A stretch of DNA of 64,000 bases from Halobacillus salinarum (GTDB lineage Bacteria; Bacillota; Bacilli; Bacillales; Halobacillaceae), in contig NZ_CP095073.1 of assembly GCF_022919095.1 (NCBI RefSeq), positions 3,534,001 to 3,598,000 of the forward strand, written 5' to 3'. The position numbers and the translations under genes were made by a program. Under the pieces are notes generated by a model. That model searched no databases. It was given only the letters and a program-made list of their open reading frames with translations, and was not told the origin of the DNA. Numbering within the stretch: the first letter of the stretch is position 1; every line of letters starts with the position of its first letter. This document shows, piece by piece, positions 8,436 through 16,936 of the stretch.

Positions 8436-8867
8436 TTAAAGGGAAATGTTTTTATAAAAACCGGTGGCTGTACCCGCAAATCCCATATGCCTGTAAATGT
8501 TATGAGTCTCTTCTCTTTCTTTACGATTACCGCTGTTAAGCATGAGCGTTCCTGCTCCTTTTTGCCGTGCCCAGGCTTCTGCTTGTTTCATTAACTTACG
8601 TCCTATACCTTTTCCCTGTGCATTTTCCAAAACAACGAAAGCAATAATTCGAACATGAGGTTCATCCTTATGGTAGGCAAGGCTGAATGACATCCCCACC
8701 ATACCGAGAAGCTCTTCTCTTTCTTCAAAAACGAAGGTCATATAGTCGGAGTGTTGAACAATACGTTCCATTCTTTCCTTAATGGATACTAAAGATGCAG
8801 GATAGCCAAGAGTGTTTAGTAATGGCTGCAGCTTTTGGCTATCAGCAGCGACAGCTTGTCTAATCAT
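8436..8867 (-). CDS. GNAT family N-acetyltransferase
   Basis: A 143-residue acetyltransferase using acetyl-CoA. The acetyl-CoA loop QGKGIGRKLMKQAEAWA (motif A) and the C-terminal NIYRHMGF (motif B) are clear. Start ATG 8867 is chosen because AGGAGGGATGAG lies directly upstream; the frame is open further upstream but without a ribosome site. Substrate cannot be predicted. It reads in the same direction as the upstream small lipoprotein and acyl-CoA synthetase genes but is about 80 bp away. Confidence 0.85.
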   Translation of the reverse strand: MIRQAVAADSQKLQPLLNTLGYPASLVSIKERMERIVQHSDYMTFVFEEREELLGMVGMSFSLAYHKDEPHVRIIAFVVLENAQGKGIGRKLMKQAEAWARQKGAGTLMLNSGNRKEREETHNIYRHMGFAGTATGFYKNISL

Positions 8868-8946
8868 GCTCTCATCCCTCCTAATAATTTGAGCCATTAG
8901 GAATCCGCTTCCTAATGGCTCGATACAAATGTTTAAATCATTCCTC

Positions 8947-9102
8947 TTATAATATTCGCGTCCGGTCAATGACTTGTTCTTTAAAGCGAAAAGATGATTG
9001 ATCTATTTCCTTTTCGGATTCAGGACTGTAAACCCTAGTTGGTATACAAGCAATTATACCCCCAAGAAGAATAACCCAGGTAATGGTTTTTAATAGTTTC
9101 AC
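8947..9102 (-). CDS. Small putative lipoprotein (51 aa)
   Basis: Starts at GTG 9102, behind TAGGAGGA. The N-terminal Lys-containing hydrophobic segment ends in IIAC, an acceptable lipobox with Cys19. It is followed by about 30 polar residues (SPESEKEIDQ...). The gene begins 28 bp after the acyl-CoA synthetase stop, so the two probably share a transcript. No family recognised. A plain membrane peptide is the alternative. Confidence 0.55.
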   Translation of the reverse strand: MKLLKTITWVILLGGIIACIPTRVYSPESEKEIDQSSFRFKEQVIDRTRIL

Positions 9103-9129
9103 GAGTATTCCTCCTACTAGAATAACCAT

Positions 9130-10704
9130 TTACAAAGTTACATTTTCTTGTTTTCGCAATTCCACGCGCCTGATTTTCCCTGAAGTTGTTTTAGGAAGCT
9201 CATGAATGTATTGAATTTTTCTAGGATACTTGTACGGAGCAGTTAATTCTTTGACGTGATTTTGCAGCTCTTCCGTTAGACTTTCGTCCCCTTTATACCC
9301 ATTTTGTAATACAATGTAGGCTTTCACAACACTGCCTCTTACCTCATCGGGGCTTGCTACTACGGCACACTCCTGAACAGCTTTATGTTTAACAAGAGCG
9401 TCCTCGACTTCAAATGGGCCGATCGTATATCCAGAGCTTATTATGATATCATCACTTCGCCCCTCAAACCAGAAGTAACCGTCCTCATCTTTCTTCGCCT
9501 GGTCTCCTGTCACATAATAATGACCGCGGTACGACATTTTCGTTCTCTCCGGGTCTTTATAATATTCCTTGAATAAAGCTGGTGTATCTAAGTGAACAGC
9601 AATATCTCCTACCTCGCCCGCATCTACTGGGATTCCCATTTCATCAATTATTTCTACTTGATTCCCAGGGGTAGGACGACCCATGGATCCCGGCTTAACC
9701 TCCATATCCTTCATAATCCCGACAAGCAGCGTATTTTCAGTCTGTCCATATCCATCTCTGACAGTTACATTAAAGTAATTCTGGAAGGTGTCAATCACTT
9801 CTCTGTTCAGCGGCTCGCCTGCAGACACAGCACTATGAAGAGCGGCAAGACGATATTCGTCCAGATTATCTACTTTGGCCATTAATCGATATTCTGTAGG
9901 AGTACAGCACAGCACGTTGACTTCATGTTTATCCATTAAGGACAAGTAAACCTTCGGGTCAAACTTCCCTTGATAAACTAATCCTCTTGCCCCTGTACCT
10001 AATACAGACAAAAAGGGACTCCAAATCCATTTCTGCCAGCCTGGTCCGGCGGTCGCCCACACCGTATCTTTATCTTCAATAGCCAGCCATTTATAAGCCG
10101 CCGTCTTTAAATGGGCAAACCCCCATCCATGTGTATGAACCACCCCTTTAGGATTGCCGGTCGTTCCAGAAGTATAGGAAAGAAAAGCCATATCCTGGCT
10201 TTTTGTCGGTGCCATGTCCATATGCGGATCCATATCGTTCATCAGAAGATCAAGGTCTATCCAGCCATCAGCTGAGCCTCCAACTGAAAAAGCTTTTATT
10301 GCTTTCATTTCTCTAATTCCTTCGAACTGGCTGACGAAAGGAAGATAGCTCACAACTGCATTGACTTCTCCATGGGAGATACGATATTGAAGGTCCTTGG
10401 TTCTAAGCATTTCAGAACTTGGGATCACTACGAGGCCAGCTTTTAAAGCGGCCAAATAAACCTGATACGCTTCAATTAATCTGGGAACCATGACAAGGAT
10501 CTTATCCCCCTGGCTGAGACCACTTCCCAAGAAAGCGTTTCCAATTTTATTGGCATTCTCTATTAATTTTTTATATGTAATTTCCATTTCATGACCTTTA
10601 TCATCCAGCCACAACAGCGCCTTTCGATCAGGTTCCGCGGCGTATTTCTCTACTTCCTTAACAATATTATACTGCTCTGGAGCAATAAGCTCTTCACGGT
10701 TCAT
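9130..10704 (-). CDS. Acyl-CoA synthetase, medium/branched-chain type (MbcS/YtcI-like)
   Basis: AMP-forming ligase of 524 residues: activates a carboxylate with ATP, then forms the CoA thioester. AMP-binding P-loop TSGTTGNPKG at 178-187, an adenylation core DGYGQTEN, GDQAKKDEDGYFWFEGR (hinge region) and the catalytic Lys510 in TTSGKIRR. The N-terminal layout and WQKWIWSPF motif resemble the medium-chain (AcsM) and branched-chain MbcS/YtcI group rather than acetyl-CoA synthetase. ATG is preceded by AAAGGAGGAGAT. Likely role: activation of medium- or branched-chain acids for degradation or membrane lipid synthesis (inference). Confidence 0.88.
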   Translation of the reverse strand: MNREELIAPEQYNIVKEVEKYAAEPDRKALLWLDDKGHEMEITYKKLIENANKIGNAFLGSGLSQGDKILVMVPRLIEAYQVYLAALKAGLVVIPSSEMLRTKDLQYRISHGEVNAVVSYLPFVSQFEGIREMKAIKAFSVGGSADGWIDLDLLMNDMDPHMDMAPTKSQDMAFLSYTSGTTGNPKGVVHTHGWGFAHLKTAAYKWLAIEDKDTVWATAGPGWQKWIWSPFLSVLGTGARGLVYQGKFDPKVYLSLMDKHEVNVLCCTPTEYRLMAKVDNLDEYRLAALHSAVSAGEPLNREVIDTFQNYFNVTVRDGYGQTENTLLVGIMKDMEVKPGSMGRPTPGNQVEIIDEMGIPVDAGEVGDIAVHLDTPALFKEYYKDPERTKMSYRGHYYVTGDQAKKDEDGYFWFEGRSDDIIISSGYTIGPFEVEDALVKHKAVQECAVVASPDEVRGSVVKAYIVLQNGYKGDESLTEELQNHVKELTAPYKYPRKIQYIHELPKTTSGKIRRVELRKQENVTL

Positions 10705-10821
10705 TATTCACATCTCCTCCTTTTATCCTATCATCACTACATAGCAAACCTAGTATAACAAATTTTCAAAATTATTTAAATATAAAAGTTTCCTTAGGTC
10801 AATCAAATTGAGTTCAGTAAA

Positions 10822-10850
10822 TTGACAGACTATTCAACCTGTACTATGAT
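10822..10850 (+). promoter_or_regulatory. Consensus sigma-A promoter
   Basis: TTGACA (10822-10827), a 17-bp spacer, then TATGAT (10845-10850). It lies 28 bp before the frameshifted small membrane protein gene on the plus strand. Confidence 0.7.
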
Positions 10851-10877
10851 TAAAAAAAACGCACGGAGTGAAATGAC

Positions 10878-11094
10878 ATGGATCGACAACATACACGGAA
10901 AACCTGGCAGATGCTCCTCACTCTTTATTCTGTCCTTGCTCTTGCATGCTTAGGATTTATCTTACCTAACAACGAGTTGGCAGCTGGCTGCAGCCGTAAT
11001 TTTGTCTCTATTGCTGCTGAACGGTTCTTATTTATTTACAAACGTTAAAAAATATAAACATGCTAAAATGGCGCTATTACACAAAAAGCCGTAA
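10878..11094 (+). pseudogene. Two-helix small membrane protein, frameshifted
   Basis: ATG 10878 follows CGGAGTGA. The first frame gives MDRQHTRKTWQMLLTLYSVL and a first hydrophobic helix to about residue 31 (LPNNE), then loses hydrophobic pattern and stops at 11048. In the next frame, from 10978, the sequence continues as a second helix (WQLAAAVILSLLLLNGSYLF) and a basic tail, ending at TAA 11092-11094. Removing one base near the TT at 10977-10978 gives a coherent 71-residue two-helix protein. A consensus promoter precedes it and a strong terminator overlaps its end, so the gene is or was expressed. It is either a sequencing error or a recent inactivation. Family not recognised. Confidence 0.65.
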
Positions 11095-11120
11095 AAGCTT
11101 TTCAGCTTTTACGGCTTTTT
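11086..11120. terminator. Bidirectional terminator
   Basis: AAGCCGTAAAAGC-ttttc-agCTTTTACGGCTT is a long perfect stem with T runs on both sides. It serves the plus-strand small gene and the minus-strand yitT-like gene. Confidence 0.9.
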
Positions 11121-11159
11121 TCTTTTCTGCAGATGAGAGATGGTTCGTCTCCAAGCATG

Positions 11160-12008
11160 TTAAGCAAGACGTTTAAAATTCTGTCCTAAAATTTCATTCA
11201 TCGAATGAACAGTAATAAAGGCTCTCGCATCCACCGCAGACATATATTTTTTCAATCGGGTATAGTCTTTTCGATTTAAGATTGTCGTGATGACTTCCTT
11301 ATCCTCTTCATTAAAGGCACCTTTTGCCTGATGAATAGTTGCCCCTCTTCCTAATTGATGGACAATAAATTCGCGGACGAGTCTGCTTTCCTGACTAATG
11401 ATGACGATTTCTTTGTTATTGTCGAATTGCTGGAGGGTATAATCAATGACTAAACCATTCAGAATTACCCCAAAGAACGCATACATTCCGACAGCTGGAC
11501 CGAAGAGTAACATGGAAGAAAAGGCAATAGCAATATCAGAAAACAGCACACCTTTTCCTACTTCCACAGAGAAATATTTATTTAATATCATCGCCAGGAT
11601 GTCCGTTCCCCCAGTGGAAGCTCCTTGATGAAAAACTATAGCCATCCCTGACGCAGCAATCATTTGTCCGATGATCAGCTGGATCAAGAGATCGTCGCTT
11701 AGTGGCTGGTGCATAGGGAATAATGCTTCAAGTCCCCAAACCATAAAAGATAAAGCCAAACTTGCATATATCGTCTTTGCTCCAAATTGAAAGCCTAAAA
11801 AGATGATTCCGACAATAAATAAAATGATATTCAGGATTAACATGATTAATCCTAAAGACAAATCAGGAAACACCTTATTTAATACAATGGATAAACCACT
11901 GACTCCGCCCGTTGCTAAATCATTAGGAGAGAGAAAGAAGTGTACATTTATTGCTACACAAAGCGCACCTGCATTGATGAGTAAGAATGACCATAATTTT
12001 TTCAGCAT
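11160..12008 (-). CDS. YitT family membrane protein
   Basis: 282 residues: five or six transmembrane helices in the first about 195 residues (DUF161) followed by a cytosolic DUF2179 domain (about 200-282). Family hallmarks are NDLATGGVSGLSIVL and HQGASTGGTDILAMIL. Start at ATG 12008, since AAGGAGG lies 7 bases upstream; the frame is open 63 bases further but has no ribosome site. The family is widespread in Bacilli with several paralogues per genome; substrate is unknown, and sugar or metabolite export has been suggested for relatives. Monocistronic. The 230 bp upstream hold only its promoter region and the vanZ terminator. Confidence 0.9.
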   Translation of the reverse strand: MLKKLWSFLLINAGALCVAINVHFFLSPNDLATGGVSGLSIVLNKVFPDLSLGLIMLILNIILFIVGIIFLGFQFGAKTIYASLALSFMVWGLEALFPMHQPLSDDLLIQLIIGQMIAASGMAIVFHQGASTGGTDILAMILNKYFSVEVGKGVLFSDIAIAFSSMLLFGPAVGMYAFFGVILNGLVIDYTLQQFDNNKEIVIISQESRLVREFIVHQLGRGATIHQAKGAFNEEDKEVITTILNRKDYTRLKKYMSAVDARAFITVHSMNEILGQNFKRLA

Positions 12009-12251
12009 CAGAAAGCCTCCTTTATATCCATACTTGCTTGCTTTTGGTTTACGAATCAAATAACGGTACAAACGGGATTATAGAGCCCAAAAATGGGTTT
12101 GTAAACAGGTTTGCCTGTAAAAAATACATTTCTTTTTTGGAAACGTTTCAAGGCAAAATATTCACAATTTTCATCCGTAGTTCGGCCCGATTTCTTTATC
12201 ACTTTCTCAATTTTCCCTAAATTAAAAAACAGTCTAAACACTCCTATTTTG

Positions 12252-12292
12252 GGTAAAAAAAATGGTAGGCTGCATGAATTCAGCAGTCTACC
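12252..12292 (-). terminator. Terminator of the VanZ-like gene
   Basis: GGTAGACTGC / GCAGCCTACC stem (one mismatch) at 12264-12292, followed on the minus strand by eight T. Confidence 0.85.
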
Positions 12293-12302
12293 GTTACTTC
12301 TT

Positions 12303-12947
12303 CTATGTTTTACTTTTACCCTTTCGAGTAAAAACCATTGTATAGTAAAGCATGATGCCAAGTAAAGCTCCAAACGTGTTTAATAACACATCATCCACAT
12401 CCGTAGAACGATCCAGCAATTGGATGTAAGAAAATAAAAACTGTACAGACTCTATAAAACAAGTGGTAAGTATAGAAGCAGCCAAGGCTTCCCAAGCGTT
12501 CTTCACAATCCCAAGCCGTAACATAAAATAGGATAGCGGAATAAAAAGAAGCACATTCCCGACAATTTGCTTGACCATTAATGGAAGCCATACCGTCCGG
12601 TCAAAAGTCAGCTGAATGGTCGCAAATGGATGAAGATTAACCCCGTAAAGGCTCTCTTTTGGTTGGAACTGTCCATGAATAAAGCTGTCTGAGAAAAATG
12701 GAAGATAAGTACAGTAATTATGGAGGACCATAATATAAACTACCCATAATACAGCTAGTACTTGATCAAAAAAAGAGGGAAGGTTCTTCCCTCTCAAACA
12801 CCACACGGCCAACAATCCGGCCAGAAAATAGTTTAGAATCGCTTCCGCCATTTGAAGAGAAATAAAGCCGGAGGCCTGCTGATATGCAAAAACCACCGAC
12901 CATGCCAGAGGTACAACCCATAAATAAGTTCTCTTCCATTCATTCAA
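12303..12947 (-). CDS. VanZ family membrane protein
   Basis: 214 residues with five or six hydrophobic helices. The VanZ signature is present: NVLLFIPLSYFML, then ESVQFLF and RSTDVDDVLLNTFGALLG near the C-terminus. The family name comes from a teicoplanin-resistance accessory gene, but most members are of unknown function. Start is TTG at 12947, with GGGGATTAGG upstream; the ribosome site is only moderate and a shorter start is possible. It lies about 45 bp downstream of the histidine kinase gene in the same direction and may be cotranscribed. Confidence 0.85.
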   Translation of the reverse strand: MNEWKRTYLWVVPLAWSVVFAYQQASGFISLQMAEAILNYFLAGLLAVWCLRGKNLPSFFDQVLAVLWVVYIMVLHNYCTYLPFFSDSFIHGQFQPKESLYGVNLHPFATIQLTFDRTVWLPLMVKQIVGNVLLFIPLSYFMLRLGIVKNAWEALAASILTTCFIESVQFLFSYIQLLDRSTDVDDVLLNTFGALLGIMLYYTMVFTRKGKSKT

Positions 12948-12990
12948 AGAACCTAATCCCCTTTTGTTTCAACATTTCATTGGACTCGAA

Positions 12991-14865
12991 TCAATACTCA
13001 CTATCATGTACTTTTGGCAGTACGACCGTAACTTCTGTACCTTTCCCTTTTTCGCTTTCAAAATAAATACTTCCGTTCAAATCCTCAACCATTTTCTTGG
13101 TCACCATTACACCAAGGCCGGTTCCCTTCTCTTTAGTGGTAAAGAAAGGCTCACCAATCTTAGCAAGTTCCTGTTCTGTTAACCCTTGGCCATTATCAAT
13201 AACGGAAAGCGTTAGCTCATCCTCTAATTGCTTTCCATTGATCTGTACTTCTCCCCCTACTTCGACTGCCTCTAAAGCATTCTTAACGATATTTAAAAGA
13301 ATCTGCTTTAACCGTTTAGGTTCTGTATAAATCGAATGTTCGTTAAAATGACAGCTGGAGAATAAGCGCACTTTTTTGGTGTCCGCTTCCCCTTGAAGCA
13401 GTCTTGTAACGTAATCAATCACCTGCTTCAGTTCCACTTCCTCTAACTGAATGGAAGACTTAGGCTTGGAAAGCATCATAAAGTCCTGAACAATTGATTC
13501 GATGCGGTTGACTTCATCCAGGATGATATCCTGATAATTGTCACGTAAAGCTGGATTAGCGGCTCCAATTTGCAGAAAGCCTTTAATAGCAGTCAACGGG
13601 TTTTTTATTTCATGGGCTATTCCTGCAGACATCTGAGTGATCGTTGAAAGCTGCTGGGATCTTTCACGAAGCTTAATCATTTCTTTAAATTCAGTAATAT
13701 CTTCATGAATACCAACAACATAACATTTTTCATCACTTCTTAATGGAAATCCTTTCGTTCGAATCCATTTAATATCACCTGTTGGATGCTTGACACGATA
13801 GTCAAGCTGTACTCTTTCTTTTTTCATGGCATTAAACGATTCGTTAACGAGGGCTCTGTCTTCCTCATGAACTGCCTTATTGATAACCGTTTGAACACTT
13901 GGAACATTTCTTCTTGCCATCCCAAACATCTTCTTAAAAGAAGGGCTGAGATAATACACATTCTCAAGAGAACTGTCACAAATCCACATCACGTCTTTGA
14001 TATTGTTGGCCAGCATATTAAAACGTTCTTCTGAATCTTTAAGGGCTTGAAGGTGCTGTTTGTCCTTGGTGATATCTTTGGCAAACACCGTAATTCCCTG
14101 TTCCATGGGATGAACGGTCATGTGAACGATACTCTTCGTCTCCCCTATAAATCCTTCAAACTCTACTGTAGTCTGAGTTTCCATCGCTCTTAAAATATGT
14201 TGAAAGAATAGGTAATATTCTGCAATCGAATGAACTTCCCACAGCTTTCTGCCGTAGTTCTCCTTGAATTTCACACCTGTAAGCTCTTCCATCTTAGGAT
14301 TGGCGTATAGCACATCCCAATTGTAATTCAGCAAAGCAATTCCATGAGGAAACTTGTCCACTAAGTGGGTAATGCGGTGCTTAAACTGCGAATCCTTAGG
14401 GTTGGAAAGGTGAAGGGTCTGCATCCTTGCTGCAGAAGGGTGCTTGTAATCAAGTGGAACCTGCGACCCATAGTTTTCGTGAATCTCTTTTGCAGACGCT
14501 TGTTGGTGTTGGTCTGGCGAAATAGTCATAATAATCTGTCCGTTCGATAAGTGCACACCTTTAAATAACAATCGCTCTAAGCTGTTTCGAGTGGAGATAT
14601 GAACGGACGATTCACGAGTTTGTTCAGTCATAAACTGGTGAAGCATTTTGTGAATTTCGGACTGGTCAAAAATCCGGAAAGCAGTGATCCATTCAGAGAA
14701 TGACTTTTCCGTTTCGTCTAGTTGAAGAAGTTCTTGCATTTCCTGGTTCAGCATAACTAATTGCAGCCTTAGATCGACTAGACATGCCGGGGTCCCATTC
14801 AGGCTTAGAACATCCAAGATTTCTCCACTATGAACATGGTCAGAATACCTTTCTCTTATCACCAA
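12991..14865 (-). CDS. Cytosolic PAS sensor histidine kinase, sporulation-kinase type
   Basis: 624 residues from the chosen start; no transmembrane segment. PAS-like regions lie at roughly 15-120 (weak), 165-268 and 277-395 (the last with a PAC segment, VVGIHEDITEFKEM). Then HisKA with phospho-acceptor His418 in SAGIAHEIKNPLTAIKGF, and HATPase with NIVKNALEAV, DNGQGL and GTGLGV boxes. The domain order resembles KinA/KinE of the Spo0A phosphorelay; phosphotransfer to Spo0F is inference. No response regulator is adjacent, as is usual for orphan sporulation kinases. Start: TTG 14865 lies 8 bases after AGAGG. An upstream TTG at 14895 would add 10 residues. Confidence 0.85.
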   Translation of the reverse strand: MVIRERYSDHVHSGEILDVLSLNGTPACLVDLRLQLVMLNQEMQELLQLDETEKSFSEWITAFRIFDQSEIHKMLHQFMTEQTRESSVHISTRNSLERLLFKGVHLSNGQIIMTISPDQHQQASAKEIHENYGSQVPLDYKHPSAARMQTLHLSNPKDSQFKHRITHLVDKFPHGIALLNYNWDVLYANPKMEELTGVKFKENYGRKLWEVHSIAEYYLFFQHILRAMETQTTVEFEGFIGETKSIVHMTVHPMEQGITVFAKDITKDKQHLQALKDSEERFNMLANNIKDVMWICDSSLENVYYLSPSFKKMFGMARRNVPSVQTVINKAVHEEDRALVNESFNAMKKERVQLDYRVKHPTGDIKWIRTKGFPLRSDEKCYVVGIHEDITEFKEMIKLRERSQQLSTITQMSAGIAHEIKNPLTAIKGFLQIGAANPALRDNYQDIILDEVNRIESIVQDFMMLSKPKSSIQLEEVELKQVIDYVTRLLQGEADTKKVRLFSSCHFNEHSIYTEPKRLKQILLNIVKNALEAVEVGGEVQINGKQLEDELTLSVIDNGQGLTEQELAKIGEPFFTTKEKGTGLGVMVTKKMVEDLNGSIYFESEKGKGTEVTVVLPKVHDSEY

Positions 14866-15042
14866 TATTAAGACCTCTTTCCTTTTACCGTTCAATATTT
14901 TCCAACACGGTATTTATTATAACGCATCCCGGGAAAATTTTGAATATTTTAAAATGAATTCAATGCCATAATTTCAAAAATTTCCATTCTCTTTCAATAT
15001 ACAAGCTTTACTTTCAAATTATGACTATCAATTAGGTGCACT

Positions 15043-15909
15043 TTACTCTATACTTCTCCAGAGAGTCAGGGAAGCGTAGCTTCGAAATGGCTCCCAGCCT
15101 TGACTGACGTCCGTTATCTCGGAAATCGTTGGTTTGCGATCGAGGTCGAAATAAAATTTGAGGGCATTTTGAATTCCAATATCTGCTTTTGGAAGCAGGT
15201 CTTCTCTCCCTGCTCCAAACATCAGCCAATTCTCAGCTGTCCAAGCGCCAACTCCTCTTATTTTCGTTAAAGATGTGATGATTTCTTCCGTCGTTTCTGC
15301 AGCTAATCTTTTTAAGTCCAGCTTCCCTTCCACTATTAATTGTGAGGTGTCAATTACATACTCAGCTTTTCTTTGACTGAATTGCAATTCTCTCAAAGCA
15401 TCATAAGGAAGACCTGCCACTTTTTCAGGCTCTGGATAAAACCAGACTCCATTTTTTTCATAACCAAATTGTCTAACGAAACGTGTGCTGAGCGTATGAG
15501 CAAACTTCATATTTAGCTGCTGGTGGATAATGACCTTGACGAGGCAATCATACAAATGAAAATCTTTTACTATGGGGGTGCCTGGATGAGCATTAAATAA
15601 CTGGGCGAGATTTGTATCCAGGAAGTGTTCGTGAACTTTTTCAAGGTCACGATCCCATTGAAAAAGCTCCCCTATATGTTCAATCAGCTGATCGCGATGT
15701 TCCATACTGTCACTTGAGACTTCAAAGCCAGGCTCAGAAGTTGTTCCCTTTCCCTGTACCTGTACAATATGACCTTCCCCATTTAATTTAACCGGTACAT
15801 ATACAATTCGCTTTTCCCGGTCCATCCTGGTAAGTGGGTCAAAGGCCCACCGTCGTAATGTATAGTCAAAATCATAGAAACTCTTGGCTTTAAACGATTC
15901 CTTCCACAA
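15043..15909 (-). CDS. DNA-3-methyladenine glycosylase, AlkA/YfjP type
   Basis: 288-residue base-excision repair enzyme that removes alkylated purines. N-terminal AlkA-like beta domain (to about 85). HhH-GPD domain: LTKIRGVGAWTAENWLMFG at about 214-232 with catalytic Asp243 in PKADIGIQ. TTG start at 15909, with AAGGGGGT 8 bases upstream. It resembles B. subtilis YfjP, also found close to pdaA there. The 160 bp upstream hold the terminator-like hairpin after pdaA. Confidence 0.9.
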   Translation of the reverse strand: MWKESFKAKSFYDFDYTLRRWAFDPLTRMDREKRIVYVPVKLNGEGHIVQVQGKGTTSEPGFEVSSDSMEHRDQLIEHIGELFQWDRDLEKVHEHFLDTNLAQLFNAHPGTPIVKDFHLYDCLVKVIIHQQLNMKFAHTLSTRFVRQFGYEKNGVWFYPEPEKVAGLPYDALRELQFSQRKAEYVIDTSQLIVEGKLDLKRLAAETTEEIITSLTKIRGVGAWTAENWLMFGAGREDLLPKADIGIQNALKFYFDLDRKPTISEITDVSQGWEPFRSYASLTLWRSIE

Positions 15910-16035
15910 AAAACTAACCCCCTTGACAATAAACGACGCTTTACTTCATGAATACCCGACAATGTACACCTTTACTCATCATTTTCCTACAATAATTTTT
16001 TCCAGCTTTAAGTCATCCATTTATGTAATGCTAAG

Positions 16036-16066
16036 AAAACCGCCATGCTCTGGACATGACGGTTTT
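16036..16066 (-). terminator. Hairpin downstream of pdaA
   Basis: AAAACCGTCATGTCC / CATGGCGGTTTT stem with weak T content beyond. It lies right after the pdaA stop and is a probable terminator. Confidence 0.65.
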
Positions 16067-16073
16067 CATGATG

Positions 16074-16859
16074 TTATAAGGCCCATATCGGGTAAGGAAG
16101 CATCCTTTTTACCATTAAATCATTTAAGCTGCCGAAATGGTAGCCTCTTTTGCGTAATTCATTAATTAATTGCTCCAAGGCATCGGCGTTGTCCTTCGAA
16201 ACAGTATGAAGGAGGATGACTGCTCCTGGATGAATCTGATCCAATACGCTGTTGTAGGCATATTTCCAGCCTTTTTGATTGTTTGTTTCCCAATCCTTAA
16301 AAGCAATCGACCAGAAAGCATGAGTATAGCCAAACTCTTTCGCCCATTTTAAAGTCTGGTCGTTAAATGTGCCGCGAGGCGGCCTGACAAATGTCATGAC
16401 TTCCTGGTTCGTTAATTCTTTGACAGCTTGGTCGACTTTTTCCAGCTCTGTTTTCATCTTTCCTTTTGTGATTTTTGTAAAGTCTGGATGGGACCATGAA
16501 TGGTTCCCGATTAAATGACCTTCATCAGCCATCCGTTTGAGCAAATCAGGGGCACTTTGGATATAATGTCCGGTTACAAAAAAAGTGGCAGGAACTTCCT
16601 CTTTCTTTAAAATATCTAATACTTTCCCTGTATATCCTTGCTCATAGCCATTATCAAACGTAAGATACACGACTTTATCTCCTGAACGATCAGCATAAAA
16701 TCCATCGTATTTTTCTATCGTAGGACCGTATCTCCCTACATCAGGAATTGATCCATCTTTACTTTTCACATAACCGAATCCTTCTGCGTAGCTCGAGTTT
16801 GGCAGAAGGAAGGTGAAAATCAACATCATCGTCAGTAAATATTTCCACACAGTGACCAC
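16074..16859 (-). CDS. pdaA: Peptidoglycan N-acetylmuramic acid deacetylase PdaA
   Basis: 261-residue exported polysaccharide deacetylase that starts muramic delta-lactam synthesis in the spore cortex. Signal peptide at residues 1-25 (WKYLLTMMLIFTFLLPNSS then YAEG). Catalytic motifs: TFDNGYE (Asp), GHLIGNHSWSHPDF (metal His pair), VRPPRGTFN, and a terminal ILLHTVS. Similarity to B. subtilis PdaA runs over the full length. Start: GTG 16859 lies 8-9 bases after TAGGAAA; the frame is open upstream to 17018 but that would give a long non-signal N-terminus. It lies 77 bp downstream of the Na+/H+ antiporter gene. Confidence 0.93.
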   Translation of the reverse strand: MVTVWKYLLTMMLIFTFLLPNSSYAEGFGYVKSKDGSIPDVGRYGPTIEKYDGFYADRSGDKVVYLTFDNGYEQGYTGKVLDILKKEEVPATFFVTGHYIQSAPDLLKRMADEGHLIGNHSWSHPDFTKITKGKMKTELEKVDQAVKELTNQEVMTFVRPPRGTFNDQTLKWAKEFGYTHAFWSIAFKDWETNNQKGWKYAYNSVLDQIHPGAVILLHTVSKDNADALEQLINELRKRGYHFGSLNDLMVKRMLPYPIWAL

Positions 16860-16936
16860 TCGCTTTTTTCCTAGTATGTGTGAACAGTCAAGAAATATTG
16901 GCAAAGTCCAGTGGGAATATTCACCACTTGTCCAGG

